From: Acidobacteriota bacterium
Lineage (GTDB): Bacteria; Acidobacteriota; Vicinamibacteria; Vicinamibacterales; UBA2999
NCBI GenBank assembly: GCA_016213695.1
Contig: JACQZV010000167.1
Coordinates: forward strand, 1-45,233
Direction: 5' to 3'
Length of the DNA: 45,233 nt
Part shown: positions 1-7,114 of the stretch, one piece after another
Position numbering within the stretch: the first letter of the stretch is position 1
Layout: every line of letters starts with the position of its first letter
Program-made: the position numbers and the translations under genes
Notes under the pieces: generated by a model
What the model was told of the DNA's origin: nothing
The model's input: only the letters and a program-made list of their open reading frames with translations
Databases searched by the model: none

Positions 1-207
1 GTGCGCCTGGACGGCGAGCATCAGGCACGACTTGACGAGCGCCCCGTCCACGAGCACCGAGCAGGCGCCGCACTCGCCTACCACGCAGCCGACGTGCGTG
101 CCGGTCAGCCCGAGCCCGTCGCGCAGGAACTGCACCAGCAGCGTGCGGGGCTCGACTTCCCCCTCGCAGACCTCCCCGTTGACGGTCAGTCGTATGGGAT
201 GTTTCAT
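1..207 (-). CDS. (2Fe-2S)-binding subunit of a molybdenum hydroxylase (CoxS/XdhC-type small subunit), truncated by the window edge
   Basis: Reading leftward from an ATG at 207-205, the 69 visible codons match the N-terminal plant-ferredoxin domain of the xanthine dehydrogenase/CO dehydrogenase small subunit. This subunit passes electrons from the molybdopterin subunit through two 2Fe-2S clusters. The first-cluster motif is visible as GCVVGECGACSVLVDG (C-x4-C-x2-C), followed by a further Cys in LVKSC. An AGGA lies 7 bases upstream of the ATG; an in-frame GTG one codon earlier is less likely. The four-helix second-cluster domain and the partner subunits would lie to the left, outside the window. 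The gene runs in the same direction as the transporter operon, but 169 bp of palindromic repeats separate them, so it need not share the transcript. Family call is secure; substrate cannot be told. Confidence 0.88.
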   Translation of the reverse strand, partial: MKHPIRLTVNGEVCEGEVEPRTLLVQFLRDGLGLTGTHVGCVVGECGACSVLVDGALVKSCLMLAVQAH

Positions 208-219
208 CACGACATCCTG

Positions 220-237
220 GTCCGGCTAAAGCCGGAC
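220..237. repeat. Palindrome GTCCGGCTAAAGCCGGAC (diverged REP-like unit)
   Basis: A perfect 7-bp stem around the loop CTAA-type centre, 12 bp upstream of the 2Fe-2S subunit start. It resembles the three GTCCGCC palindromes further right but has GTCCGGC arms. Read on the plus strand it encodes VRLKPDT, a string I associate with repeat artefacts in acidobacterial gene predictions (recollection, not a search). Confidence 0.7.
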
Positions 238-292
238 ACTACGTACTCTCGGCGTACTCCCGGCATACGTGTCCGCAACCGTCGTACGTAGT

Positions 293-376
293 GTCCGCCT
301 TCAGGCGGACTCGTGAGTACGTAGTGTCCGCCTTCAGGCGGACTCATGAGTACGTGGTGTCCGCCTTAAGGCGGAC
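293..376. repeat. Three REP-like palindromes in a 33-bp tandem array
   Basis: Three 18-bp hairpins, GTCCGCCTTCAGGCGGAC at 293-310 and 326-343 and a variant with a TTAA centre at 359-376, recur with a period of exactly 33 bp. The 15-bp linkers between them are near-identical. The last palindrome ends at 376 and the stop codon of the TctAB gene starts at 377, so on the minus strand the hairpin directly follows TGA and could act as a transcript-end structure. No REP-associated transposase is visible in the window. Confidence 0.85.
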
Positions 377-2344
377 TCATGCGAACAACGCCCCGCCCGG
401 CAACGGCACGTGGAGCGCCCGGTCGAACAGGCCGTAGATGAACAGCCAGCAGATGAACGCGTACACGCCGGCCAACGCCATCGACTGCCGCGCCGCCGCG
501 AGCAGGTACACCAGCGCGAAGAGCGGCACCGCGACGAGCGCGCCGGCGAGCCACAGCAGCACGAAGAATGCGGCCATCCAGCCGGCGGCCGAGAGCCACT
601 CGGCGCGGGAGGCGGTGGCGAAGATGTCGGGAAGGTCGTCGTCGGTTTCGGCGGGTCTGCCAGGCGCATCCTTCGCCCCGCCTGGCGAGACCCGCCCTGT
701 GAACGGCACCAGGCACGACCCGAGTTTCACCACGGAGAACACGAGCAGGACGACGCCCGTCGCCAGTGGAAACACCGCGGTCCTGAACGGCCAGCCCCAC
801 GCCTCGTACAGCACCCACGCGGCCAGCGCGAGAAACCCGATCGTGATGAGCGCGTCCGCGCGGTACGCCGCCGGCCTCGGCGCGTCATGCCGGCGCCGGA
901 TCACGGGCCAGAGCAGCCCGCCCACGGTGACTGCCGCGAATGCGACGACCAGCGGCCGCCCGAGCCACCGCCATTCGTACAGCGAATACGACAGAAACAG
1001 ATACCGCTCCGCGATGTCGCCGAGCACGAGCGCCAGCAGCAGCGGCGCGCGCGGCCAGTCCCAGCGAATCGCCGCGACGCCGACCACCGTCGCCGCCAGC
1101 ATGAGCAGGATGTCGGCAAACGTGTTGTGCGCCGTGTAGGCCCCGAACGCCGTCAGCACCATCAGGAACGGCACGAGCAGCACGGCCCTGACGTAGGTGA
1201 GCCGCACGAGCTGGTTGAGAAACAGAAACGACACGAGCACCGCGATGATGTTGGAGATCACGATCACCCACACCATCGAGTACGTGATATCGAGGTGGCT
1301 GGTCAGCATGGAGGGGCCCGGCACCAGCCCCTTGAGCAGGAACACGCTCAGCAGGATCGCCATCGAAATGCTGCCCGGGATGCCGAACGCCACGGTGGGA
1401 ATCAGGTTGCCGCCCTCGCGCGAGTTGTTCACGGCGCCCGCGGCGAGCACGCCCTCGACGTTGCCCTTGCCGAACGTCTCGGGATGCCGCGACGTGTGCT
1501 GCGCGTGCGCGTAGGCGATGAACTGCGATACGGCGCCGCCCATGCCGGGAATCACGCCGATGCCGAGGCCGATCGCGCTCGCCCGCAGCGTCAGCCCCCA
1601 GTGCTCGAACGTGTCGCGGACGCCCTGCATGACGCCGGCGAGCCGCTCGTCGGAACCCGGCCGCGCGATGCTCTGCTTCGTCATCATCAGCTGCAGCACC
1701 TCGGCGCCGCCGAACAGGCCGACGACGACCGGCACGACGTTGATCCCTTCCCAGAGATACAGCTGCCCGAACGTGAAGCGCTGGATGCTGCTCTGGGGAT
1801 CGAGGCCGACCATCGCGAGCAGGAATCCGAACGCCGCCATGACGACGCCTTTGATGAGGTTCCGCCCCGCGAGCGACACGATGAAGCTCAAGCCGAGCAC
1901 CGTCAGCATGAGGAACTCGGGCGGCCCGAGCTGCAGCACGACGGGCCTGATCACGGGCACCGAGACGGCCAGCACCGCGGCGCCGACCAGCGCGCCAATC
2001 AGGGAGCTGAACAGGACCGCGCCGAGCGCCCGACCCCCTTCGCCCCGGCGCGTCATCGGGTAGCCGTCGAGCACCGTCGCGGCGGAGGTCGCCTCGCCCG
2101 GAATGCCGAACAGCACCGACGTGATGTCGCCCGTGGTCGCCGTCACGGCGTGCATGCCCAGCAGGAACGCGAACGCGGAGACCGCGTCCATCGGGTACAC
2201 GAACGGCAGCATCATCGCGAGCGTGGCGGCGCCGCCGAGTCCCGGCAGAATGCCGACGACGAGACCAATCGCGATGCCCACCAGCATGATGCCGAAGGTG
2301 TGGGGCGCCAGCACCTGCAGCAGCGCCGAGAAGAAGACGTCCAG
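377..2344 (-). CDS. Tripartite tricarboxylate transporter permease, TctA-TctB fusion
   Basis: Integral membrane permease that would import a carboxylate delivered by a periplasmic TctC-type receptor, driven by the ion gradient. Residues 1 to about 490 are TctA: many hydrophobic segments and the typical early GILPGLGG and later GVIPGMGG glycine-rich motifs. From about residue 493 to the end (655) the sequence looks like TctB, with four further hydrophobic segments around a charged loop. TctB is usually a separate gene of about 150 residues. I chose a CTG start at 2344: it has GGAG 8 bases upstream and gives a TctA-like N-terminus (LDVFFSALLQVLAP). An ATG at 2428 in the same frame would add 28 arginine-rich residues and overlap the upstream decarboxylase gene by 82 bp. 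The gene is translationally close to UbiD and TctC, so the three probably serve one substrate. Function certain at family level; ligand unknown. Confidence 0.9.
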   Translation of the reverse strand: MDVFFSALLQVLAPHTFGIMLVGIAIGLVVGILPGLGGAATLAMMLPFVYPMDAVSAFAFLLGMHAVTATTGDITSVLFGIPGEATSAATVLDGYPMTRRGEGGRALGAVLFSSLIGALVGAAVLAVSVPVIRPVVLQLGPPEFLMLTVLGLSFIVSLAGRNLIKGVVMAAFGFLLAMVGLDPQSSIQRFTFGQLYLWEGINVVPVVVGLFGGAEVLQLMMTKQSIARPGSDERLAGVMQGVRDTFEHWGLTLRASAIGLGIGVIPGMGGAVSQFIAYAHAQHTSRHPETFGKGNVEGVLAAGAVNNSREGGNLIPTVAFGIPGSISMAILLSVFLLKGLVPGPSMLTSHLDITYSMVWVIVISNIIAVLVSFLFLNQLVRLTYVRAVLLVPFLMVLTAFGAYTAHNTFADILLMLAATVVGVAAIRWDWPRAPLLLALVLGDIAERYLFLSYSLYEWRWLGRPLVVAFAAVTVGGLLWPVIRRRHDAPRPAAYRADALITIGFLALAAWVLYEAWGWPFRTAVFPLATGVVLLVFSVVKLGSCLVPFTGRVSPGGAKDAPGRPAETDDDLPDIFATASRAEWLSAAGWMAAFFVLLWLAGALVAVPLFALVYLLAAARQSMALAGVYAFICWLFIYGLFDRALHVPLPGGALFA

Positions 2345-2346
2345 CG

Positions 2347-3846
2347 CTACGTCTCCTCGTCCACGGCGGCGGAGGGGATGGCCGTTTCGGGCAGCGGGAA
2401 TCGCGGATCGGCGAACAGCTCCTTCCACTTCGCCACAATCTCGCGCGACTGCCGCGGCGTCGCCTGCGCCACGCGCGGAAAAGTGTCGCGCTTCTCGAAA
2501 GGCCGGCAGGCGTCGATGAGCGCGCGCGTGTTGTAGGGCGCGTCAGGGTCTGCGAGCAGGGGATCCACGCGACTGCCCCACGACTTGCGCATGATCTCGA
2601 TGTCCTCGGCCGGATCGCAGCGCGTGCTGACCGCCCAGATCACCTCGTCGAGGTTCATCGGATCCACGTCCTCGTCCACCACGATGACGAACCGGTTCAT
2701 GTAGCCGGCGGCCGGACACTGCGCGGTGAGGTAGCCCGCCTGGCGCGCATGACCGCAGAACCGCTGCTTGATCGAGACGACGATCAGCAGGCGCCCCCCG
2801 CAGACCTCGTGCGACCAGACACCGCGCAGATCGCGCACGCCGATCTTCGCCAGCTCGTCGTGGATCATGGCGGACTTGAGCAGGGCGCGCATGTACGAGT
2901 AGTCGTTCGGCGGCTTGCCGGGCGGCGTCCCGAGAATGATGGGGTCGTTGCGGAAGTACAGGCGCTCGATCTCGAGGGCCGGCACCGGCCGCAGCGACGC
3001 CGAGTAGTACCCCGTCCACTCGCCGAAGGGGCCCTCGGGCAGCAGCCGGTCGGGCCGGAGCCACCCTTCGACGACGATTTCGGCCGTGGCCGGAATCGGC
3101 AGGCCGGTCACCTCTCCGTGAATCACGGGAATGCGCGACCCGACCATCGCGCCGGCGTAGGCGTACTCGCCGATCGCGTTCGGCACTTCCGTCCCGGCCA
3201 CCATCAGCAGCAGCGGGTCGTGACCGAAGGAGGCCACCACCGGCGCCTTGCCCTGCTTCGCAAACCAGCGCTCGTACTGCGCGCGGCCCTGCTTGCCGGC
3301 CTCGGCGTTGATCGTCGCCGAACGGCCGCCTTCCTGAATCATCATCCGGTAGGCGCCCACGTTGATGCGGCCGGTGTCGGGGTCGCTCGTCACCACGGCC
3401 ACGCCGGTGCCGATATACCGGCCGCCGTCGTGCTCGTGCCAGCGGGGCGCCGGAAATCTGGTCAGATCGACGTCGCGCCCCTGGACGACGTTTTCGAGCA
3501 CGGGGCCCGACCGAACCACCTCCGGCTCGAACCGCGGCGCGTCGGCCTCCCACTGGCGCGGCTTGCCGCGCAGCGCCTGCACGAGACGCGCGGTGTCCAG
3601 ATCCGGATCGAGGCCGAGCGTCACCGCCATGCGGCGCGCGTTGCTCATCGAGCCGGTCAGCACGCGGTAGCCGCGCGGGTAGCCGACGATCTGGTCGAAC
3701 AGCAGCGCCGCCGGCGGCTTGCGCCGGTAATTGATCTCGGAGATGGTCCCGATTTCGAGGTCCCAGTGCGCGCCGGCGACGTGCTGCAGCTCGCCCAGGC
3801 TTTCGATGCGCGCGATCCAGTCGCGCAGGTCGGCAGGTCGGCTCAT
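2347..3846 (-). CDS. UbiD family decarboxylase (prenylated-FMN dependent)
   Basis: 499 residues, the usual UbiD length. These enzymes reversibly decarboxylate aromatic or unsaturated acids with prenylated FMN and sit in the cytoplasm. The signature LLPEGPFGEWTGYYS carries the expected acidic pair (E271 and E276), and the flavin/metal region NVGAYRMMIQ is also recognisable. Its ATG (3846-3844) directly follows the TAA of the TctC gene with no gap, and its own stop lies 2 bases before the chosen TctAB start, so the three genes form one coupled operon. This suggests that the imported acid, or a product of it, is the decarboxylase substrate. The matching flavin prenyltransferase (UbiX) is not in the window. 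It is not clearly the ubiquinone-pathway enzyme; a catabolic role fits the context better. Confidence 0.93.
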   Translation of the reverse strand: MSRPADLRDWIARIESLGELQHVAGAHWDLEIGTISEINYRRKPPAALLFDQIVGYPRGYRVLTGSMSNARRMAVTLGLDPDLDTARLVQALRGKPRQWEADAPRFEPEVVRSGPVLENVVQGRDVDLTRFPAPRWHEHDGGRYIGTGVAVVTSDPDTGRINVGAYRMMIQEGGRSATINAEAGKQGRAQYERWFAKQGKAPVVASFGHDPLLLMVAGTEVPNAIGEYAYAGAMVGSRIPVIHGEVTGLPIPATAEIVVEGWLRPDRLLPEGPFGEWTGYYSASLRPVPALEIERLYFRNDPIILGTPPGKPPNDYSYMRALLKSAMIHDELAKIGVRDLRGVWSHEVCGGRLLIVVSIKQRFCGHARQAGYLTAQCPAAGYMNRFVIVVDEDVDPMNLDEVIWAVSTRCDPAEDIEIMRKSWGSRVDPLLADPDAPYNTRALIDACRPFEKRDTFPRVAQATPRQSREIVAKWKELFADPRFPLPETAIPSAAVDEET

Positions 3847-4905
3847 TTATGGCTGAATGATCTCGCGGTACTTCGCCGCCACCCCGGGCGGCGTCGCGAG
3901 CACGTCATCCAGGATCTCCTGGATCTGGGCCGCGGTCTTCGGCTGGAACTCCAGCCGCATCGCGCGGGCTTCATCGAGAAACGCGGCGTCGTGGAACGTG
4001 GCGGCCAGCGCCGTGCGCATCACCTCGACGCGCGCCGGATCCACGCCGGGCGGCAGCGTGAACGGCTTGGCCATCGCGCCGGGCGCGTCCACGAGGCGCA
4101 GCAGCGTCCGGCTGTCCTCGTCTTTGGCGAACTCCAGCGCGAGCGGGACGTCGGGCAGCTCCCGGTGGCGCGTCGTGCCGTTCTGCACGAACACCTTCGC
4201 GTAGCCGCTCTGCAGCCACTCGGTGGAGGCCGATTTCACCGACTCCCATCCCAGGCACATCCCCTGGATCTCCCCGCGCTCGACGCCGATGCGCACGTCG
4301 TTGGTCGTGGGGTACCCCGCCACCGCCCTGATGCCGGCGCCGGTGGCCGCCGCCAGCACGCGCGGTGCATCGTAGGTGTTCGACCCCGGGCCGGTCCCTC
4401 CCACGGCAATCGGCTTCGCGCCGCCGATCATGTCCTTGAACGCGGTCACGGGCGCGTCGCTCCGGACGATGCAGATGTTCGGATCGTCATAGGAGCTGCC
4501 GAGCCAGTTGAACTGGCGCAGGTCGAAGTTGACGCCCTCGCCGCCGGTGAGCTGGCTCATCATCTGCGCTTCATGAAACAGCCCGATGACCGTGCCGTCC
4601 TTGGCCGCCGCGCTGAAGATGTGGTTGGCTGCGACGAGGCCGCCGCCGCCCGGCATGTTGACGACGATCACGGTGGGGTTGCCGGGGATGTGCCGGCTGA
4701 TGTGCCGCGCGACCAGGCGCGCTGTGGTGTCGAATCCGCCGCCGGCGCCCGAGCCGACAACGATGCTGACGGTCCTGCCGCCGTAGAAATCAGCGGCGGC
4801 CGAGTGCACGGTCGGGGCGCCAGACTCGGTGCGCCCGCAGGCGGCCGGCGCGATCGCGACGGCCACGGCGAGCGCGCGGACCAGGCACCATCTCACGGCG
4901 AACAC
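3847..4905 (-). CDS. Tripartite tricarboxylate transporter substrate-binding protein (TctC/Bug family), lipoprotein
   Basis: 352 residues. The N-terminus is a hydrophobic signal ending in a lipobox-like APAAC around residue 23, so the protein is probably anchored as a lipoprotein. The mature part has the Bug-family pattern: VSIVVGSGAGGGFDTTAR early on, then PGGGGLVAAN and VGGTGPGSNT, which in this family form the carboxylate-binding cleft. It would deliver its ligand to the TctA-TctB permease encoded two genes downstream. It is the first gene of the operon and is separated from the divergent NHL gene by 279 bp, which should hold both promoters. The ligand cannot be inferred from sequence alone. 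Confidence 0.9.
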   Translation of the reverse strand: MFAVRWCLVRALAVAVAIAPAACGRTESGAPTVHSAAADFYGGRTVSIVVGSGAGGGFDTTARLVARHISRHIPGNPTVIVVNMPGGGGLVAANHIFSAAAKDGTVIGLFHEAQMMSQLTGGEGVNFDLRQFNWLGSSYDDPNICIVRSDAPVTAFKDMIGGAKPIAVGGTGPGSNTYDAPRVLAAATGAGIRAVAGYPTTNDVRIGVERGEIQGMCLGWESVKSASTEWLQSGYAKVFVQNGTTRHRELPDVPLALEFAKDEDSRTLLRLVDAPGAMAKPFTLPPGVDPARVEVMRTALAATFHDAAFLDEARAMRLEFQPKTAAQIQEILDDVLATPPGVAAKYREIIQP

Positions 4906-5125
4906 GCGGGTTAGCGTACCTCAGATTTCGTGCCCCCGCGCCGGTCCGCCCCTCGGCGCCGCTCACCCTTGCGGCGCTCGGCTCCGGGCGGCGGTGGTCC
5001 GATGTCCACCTTGCGGCGATCGCGGCCCGATCGGCGGCTGCGCCCTTTCCGCTGATCGGCGCCGCCCGCCGGCTTGCTCGCGTGCCCCATGACGGCAAAT
5101 GTGGCCTCAGAGGGCGCAGCGCGTC

Positions 5126-5160
5126 AAGCGCCCCGAAAATGAGGTATAAACGGGGCGCTT
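5126..5160. promoter_or_regulatory. Perfect 10-bp inverted repeat enclosing a TATAAA box upstream of the NHL gene
   Basis: AAGCGCCCCG (5126-5135) and its exact complement CGGGGCGCTT (5151-5160) flank a 15-base AT-richer centre ending in GGTATAAA. TATAAA at 5145-5150 is a plausible -10 box for the gene starting at 5185, which would place the symmetric arms over the promoter like an operator. It could instead fold as an RNA hairpin. The region 4906-5125 shows nothing else I can name. Confidence 0.5.
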
Positions 5161-5184
5161 CCGGCCATTCGTCAGGAGACTCGT

Positions 5185-6516
5185 ATGCGCAAAGTGCTCG
5201 TGCCCCTCGTCGCGTTCATCCTCGGGATCGGCGCGGCCATGCTCGTCGGCCGTCCGGCGCCCGCCGCCCAGCAGGCGTCCCCGGCCGCGTCCACGTTCGC
5301 CGCGGTCCCGGGCGCCATCGGCAGCCAGGATCTCACCGGCCCGTACGACGTGGTGAAGGGGTGGCCCAAGGACATCAGCACCCTGCCCGGCAACGAGAAG
5401 TGGACCTACGGCGCCGGCGAAGGCGTGTTTGCCGAGAACCCGAACCGCGTGTACATGCTCTTCCGCGGCGAGCTGCCGAAGATGGCTCCGCCCAAGGCGG
5501 CGCTGCTGCCGCAGCTCGGCCCGAGCATCAGTTTCCCGGTGGCCGGCATGTGGCGCGATGCCACGACCGCGTCGCTTCCCGGCGTCGGCGGCACGGACCA
5601 GGACACGCGCAAGTGGCTGACCGCCTGGGAAGGCCGCGACGACGAGATCGGCATCAAGGGGCCGCCCTACCGCAAGCTCGGCGTGGACGCCAAGTGGGAG
5701 AACTGCCTGGTGGTGGCCGACGCCGACGGGAACCTCGTGGAAGTCTGGTCGCAATGGGACAAGCTCTTCCGGCGGCCGCATTCGGTCTACATCAGCCCCT
5801 ACGATCCCGAAAAGCACGTCTGGGTGGTCGATGACAACATGCAGGTGATCTACAGGTTCACCCATGACGGCAAGCAGCTCGTGCAGACCATCGGCACGCC
5901 CGAGCAGGAGGGCGCCGACGCGACGCACTTCAACCGCCCGACGTTCATCGACTGGCTGCCCGACGGCACGTTCTTCGTCTCCGACGGCTACACGGGCACG
6001 CGCGTCGCGAAGTTCGACAAGGACGGCAAGTTTCTGATGGACTGGGGCATCAAGGGCACCCCGCCGAACGAGACGCGTCCCGGCTACATGAACAACGTCC
6101 ACGGCGTGGCGGTGGACCCGGTCAGCCGCAAGGTGTTCGTGAACGACCGCAACAACCACCGCATCCAGGTGTTCGACGAGAACGGCAAGTACCTGTCGTC
6201 GTGGCGGATCGACGCCGACCCCTCGAGCCTGCACCTGCTCTACATCGGGCAGGATCGCAACGTCTGGACGTTCGACCGCAGCACGCACAAGCTGGTCAAA
6301 TACGATCAGGAAGGGCACCTGCTGTACGCCTGGGGCACGCTCGGCATGTTCCCGGGCGCGCTCTGGGGTGTGCACGGGATGCACGTCGATCAGGACGGCA
6401 ACCTCTACGTCGCCGAAGTCGACAGCGGGCGCGTGCAGAAGTTCCGCCCGCGGCCCGGCGCCAATCCGGACTACCTGATGGCGAAGCCGGTGGTTCCAGT
6501 CTGGGGAACGAATTAG
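5185..6516 (+). CDS. Secreted NHL-repeat beta-propeller protein (peptidyl-hydroxyglycine-lyase-like)
   Basis: 443 residues with an N-terminal signal peptide or anchor (MRKVLVPLVAFILGIGAAML). From about residue 170 it shows NHL-type propeller blades: HSVYISPYDPEKHVWVVDDN, FFVSDGYTGTRVAKFDKDGK, VHGVAVDPVSRKVFVNDRNN and HGMHVDQDGNLYVAEVDSGR. This blade spacing is like that of bacterial proteins annotated as peptidyl-alpha-hydroxyglycine alpha-amidating lyases. A lyase activity is not established by what can be seen. A clear AGGAGA precedes the ATG. The gene is followed 18 bases later by a DUF1080 gene and both are probably co-transcribed from the symmetric promoter region at 5126-5160. Confidence 0.85.
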   Translation: MRKVLVPLVAFILGIGAAMLVGRPAPAAQQASPAASTFAAVPGAIGSQDLTGPYDVVKGWPKDISTLPGNEKWTYGAGEGVFAENPNRVYMLFRGELPKMAPPKAALLPQLGPSISFPVAGMWRDATTASLPGVGGTDQDTRKWLTAWEGRDDEIGIKGPPYRKLGVDAKWENCLVVADADGNLVEVWSQWDKLFRRPHSVYISPYDPEKHVWVVDDNMQVIYRFTHDGKQLVQTIGTPEQEGADATHFNRPTFIDWLPDGTFFVSDGYTGTRVAKFDKDGKFLMDWGIKGTPPNETRPGYMNNVHGVAVDPVSRKVFVNDRNNHRIQVFDENGKYLSSWRIDADPSSLHLLYIGQDRNVWTFDRSTHKLVKYDQEGHLLYAWGTLGMFPGALWGVHGMHVDQDGNLYVAEVDSGRVQKFRPRPGANPDYLMAKPVVPVWGTN

Positions 6517-6534
6517 TTGTTCAAGGAGGACGTC

Positions 6535-7107
6535 ATGAAACGCGTATTCGCGGCCACGGCCGCGTCACTCGTGCTCGCGGTCGCGACCCTCGCCGGACAG
6601 GCGGGCGGCGGCTGGGTTTCAATGCAGAGCCTGGATCGGTGGAACCCGGTCGGCACCGTGAACTGGAAGGTCGTCGGACGGGAACTGTGGTCGACCAACG
6701 GCAACGGCTTCCTCGTCTCCAAGCAGTCGTACGCCAACTTCCAGATCCGGGCGGAGTTCTGGGTCTCGCCCGACGCCAACAGCGGCATCTTCATCCGCTG
6801 CGCGGACCCCGCCAAGGTCGGCGCCGCCGCCTGCTACGAGGTGAACATCTACGACACGCGTCCGGACCCGGCATTCCGTACCGGCGCCATCGTCGATGTC
6901 GCCAGGCCGGCGGACATGACGATCAACACCGGGAACAAGTGGAACTCCTATGAGATCACCGCGCGGGGCACGCACCTGACGGTGCGGCTCAACGGGAAGA
7001 CGACCGTGGACACCGACGACAACAAGCACGCGAGCGGCCCGTTCGCCCTGCAGGCCGGCATCGGCGTCGTCCGCTTCCGCAACGTCCAGATCCGGGAGTT
7101 GAAGTAA
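6535..7107 (+). CDS. Secreted DUF1080 (3-keto-disaccharide hydrolase-type) domain protein
   Basis: 190 residues. The start is the ATG at 6535, preceded by a near-perfect AAGGAGG; an upstream TTG at 6517 in the same frame is not needed. After a signal peptide (MKRVFAATAASLVLAVATLA) the whole mature protein is a single concanavalin-like jelly-roll of the DUF1080 family (PF06439). Recognisable elements are WKVVGRELWS, the NFQIRAEFWVSPDANSGIFI strand pair, a YEVNIYDTR strand and the terminal VVRFRNVQIRELK. Members bind or hydrolyse glycans, and some act on 3-keto-glycosides. It probably acts in the periplasm with the preceding propeller protein. Substrate unknown. Confidence 0.87.
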   Translation: MKRVFAATAASLVLAVATLAGQAGGGWVSMQSLDRWNPVGTVNWKVVGRELWSTNGNGFLVSKQSYANFQIRAEFWVSPDANSGIFIRCADPAKVGAAACYEVNIYDTRPDPAFRTGAIVDVARPADMTINTGNKWNSYEITARGTHLTVRLNGKTTVDTDDNKHASGPFALQAGIGVVRFRNVQIRELK

Positions 7108-7114
7108 GGCGCGC

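Noticed and set aside
293-376. CRISPR-like array of three repeats
   Set aside because: The 15-bp segments between palindromes are near-identical rather than unique spacers, only three units exist, and no cas genes are nearby.
410-2536. Plus-strand open frame of 708 codons opposite the TctAB gene
   Set aside because: Arg/His/Gln-rich translation without domains, lying across a well-supported permease gene.
2749-4914. Plus-strand open frame of 721 codons opposite the UbiD and TctC genes
   Set aside because: Low-complexity translation and complete overlap with two recognised genes on the other strand.
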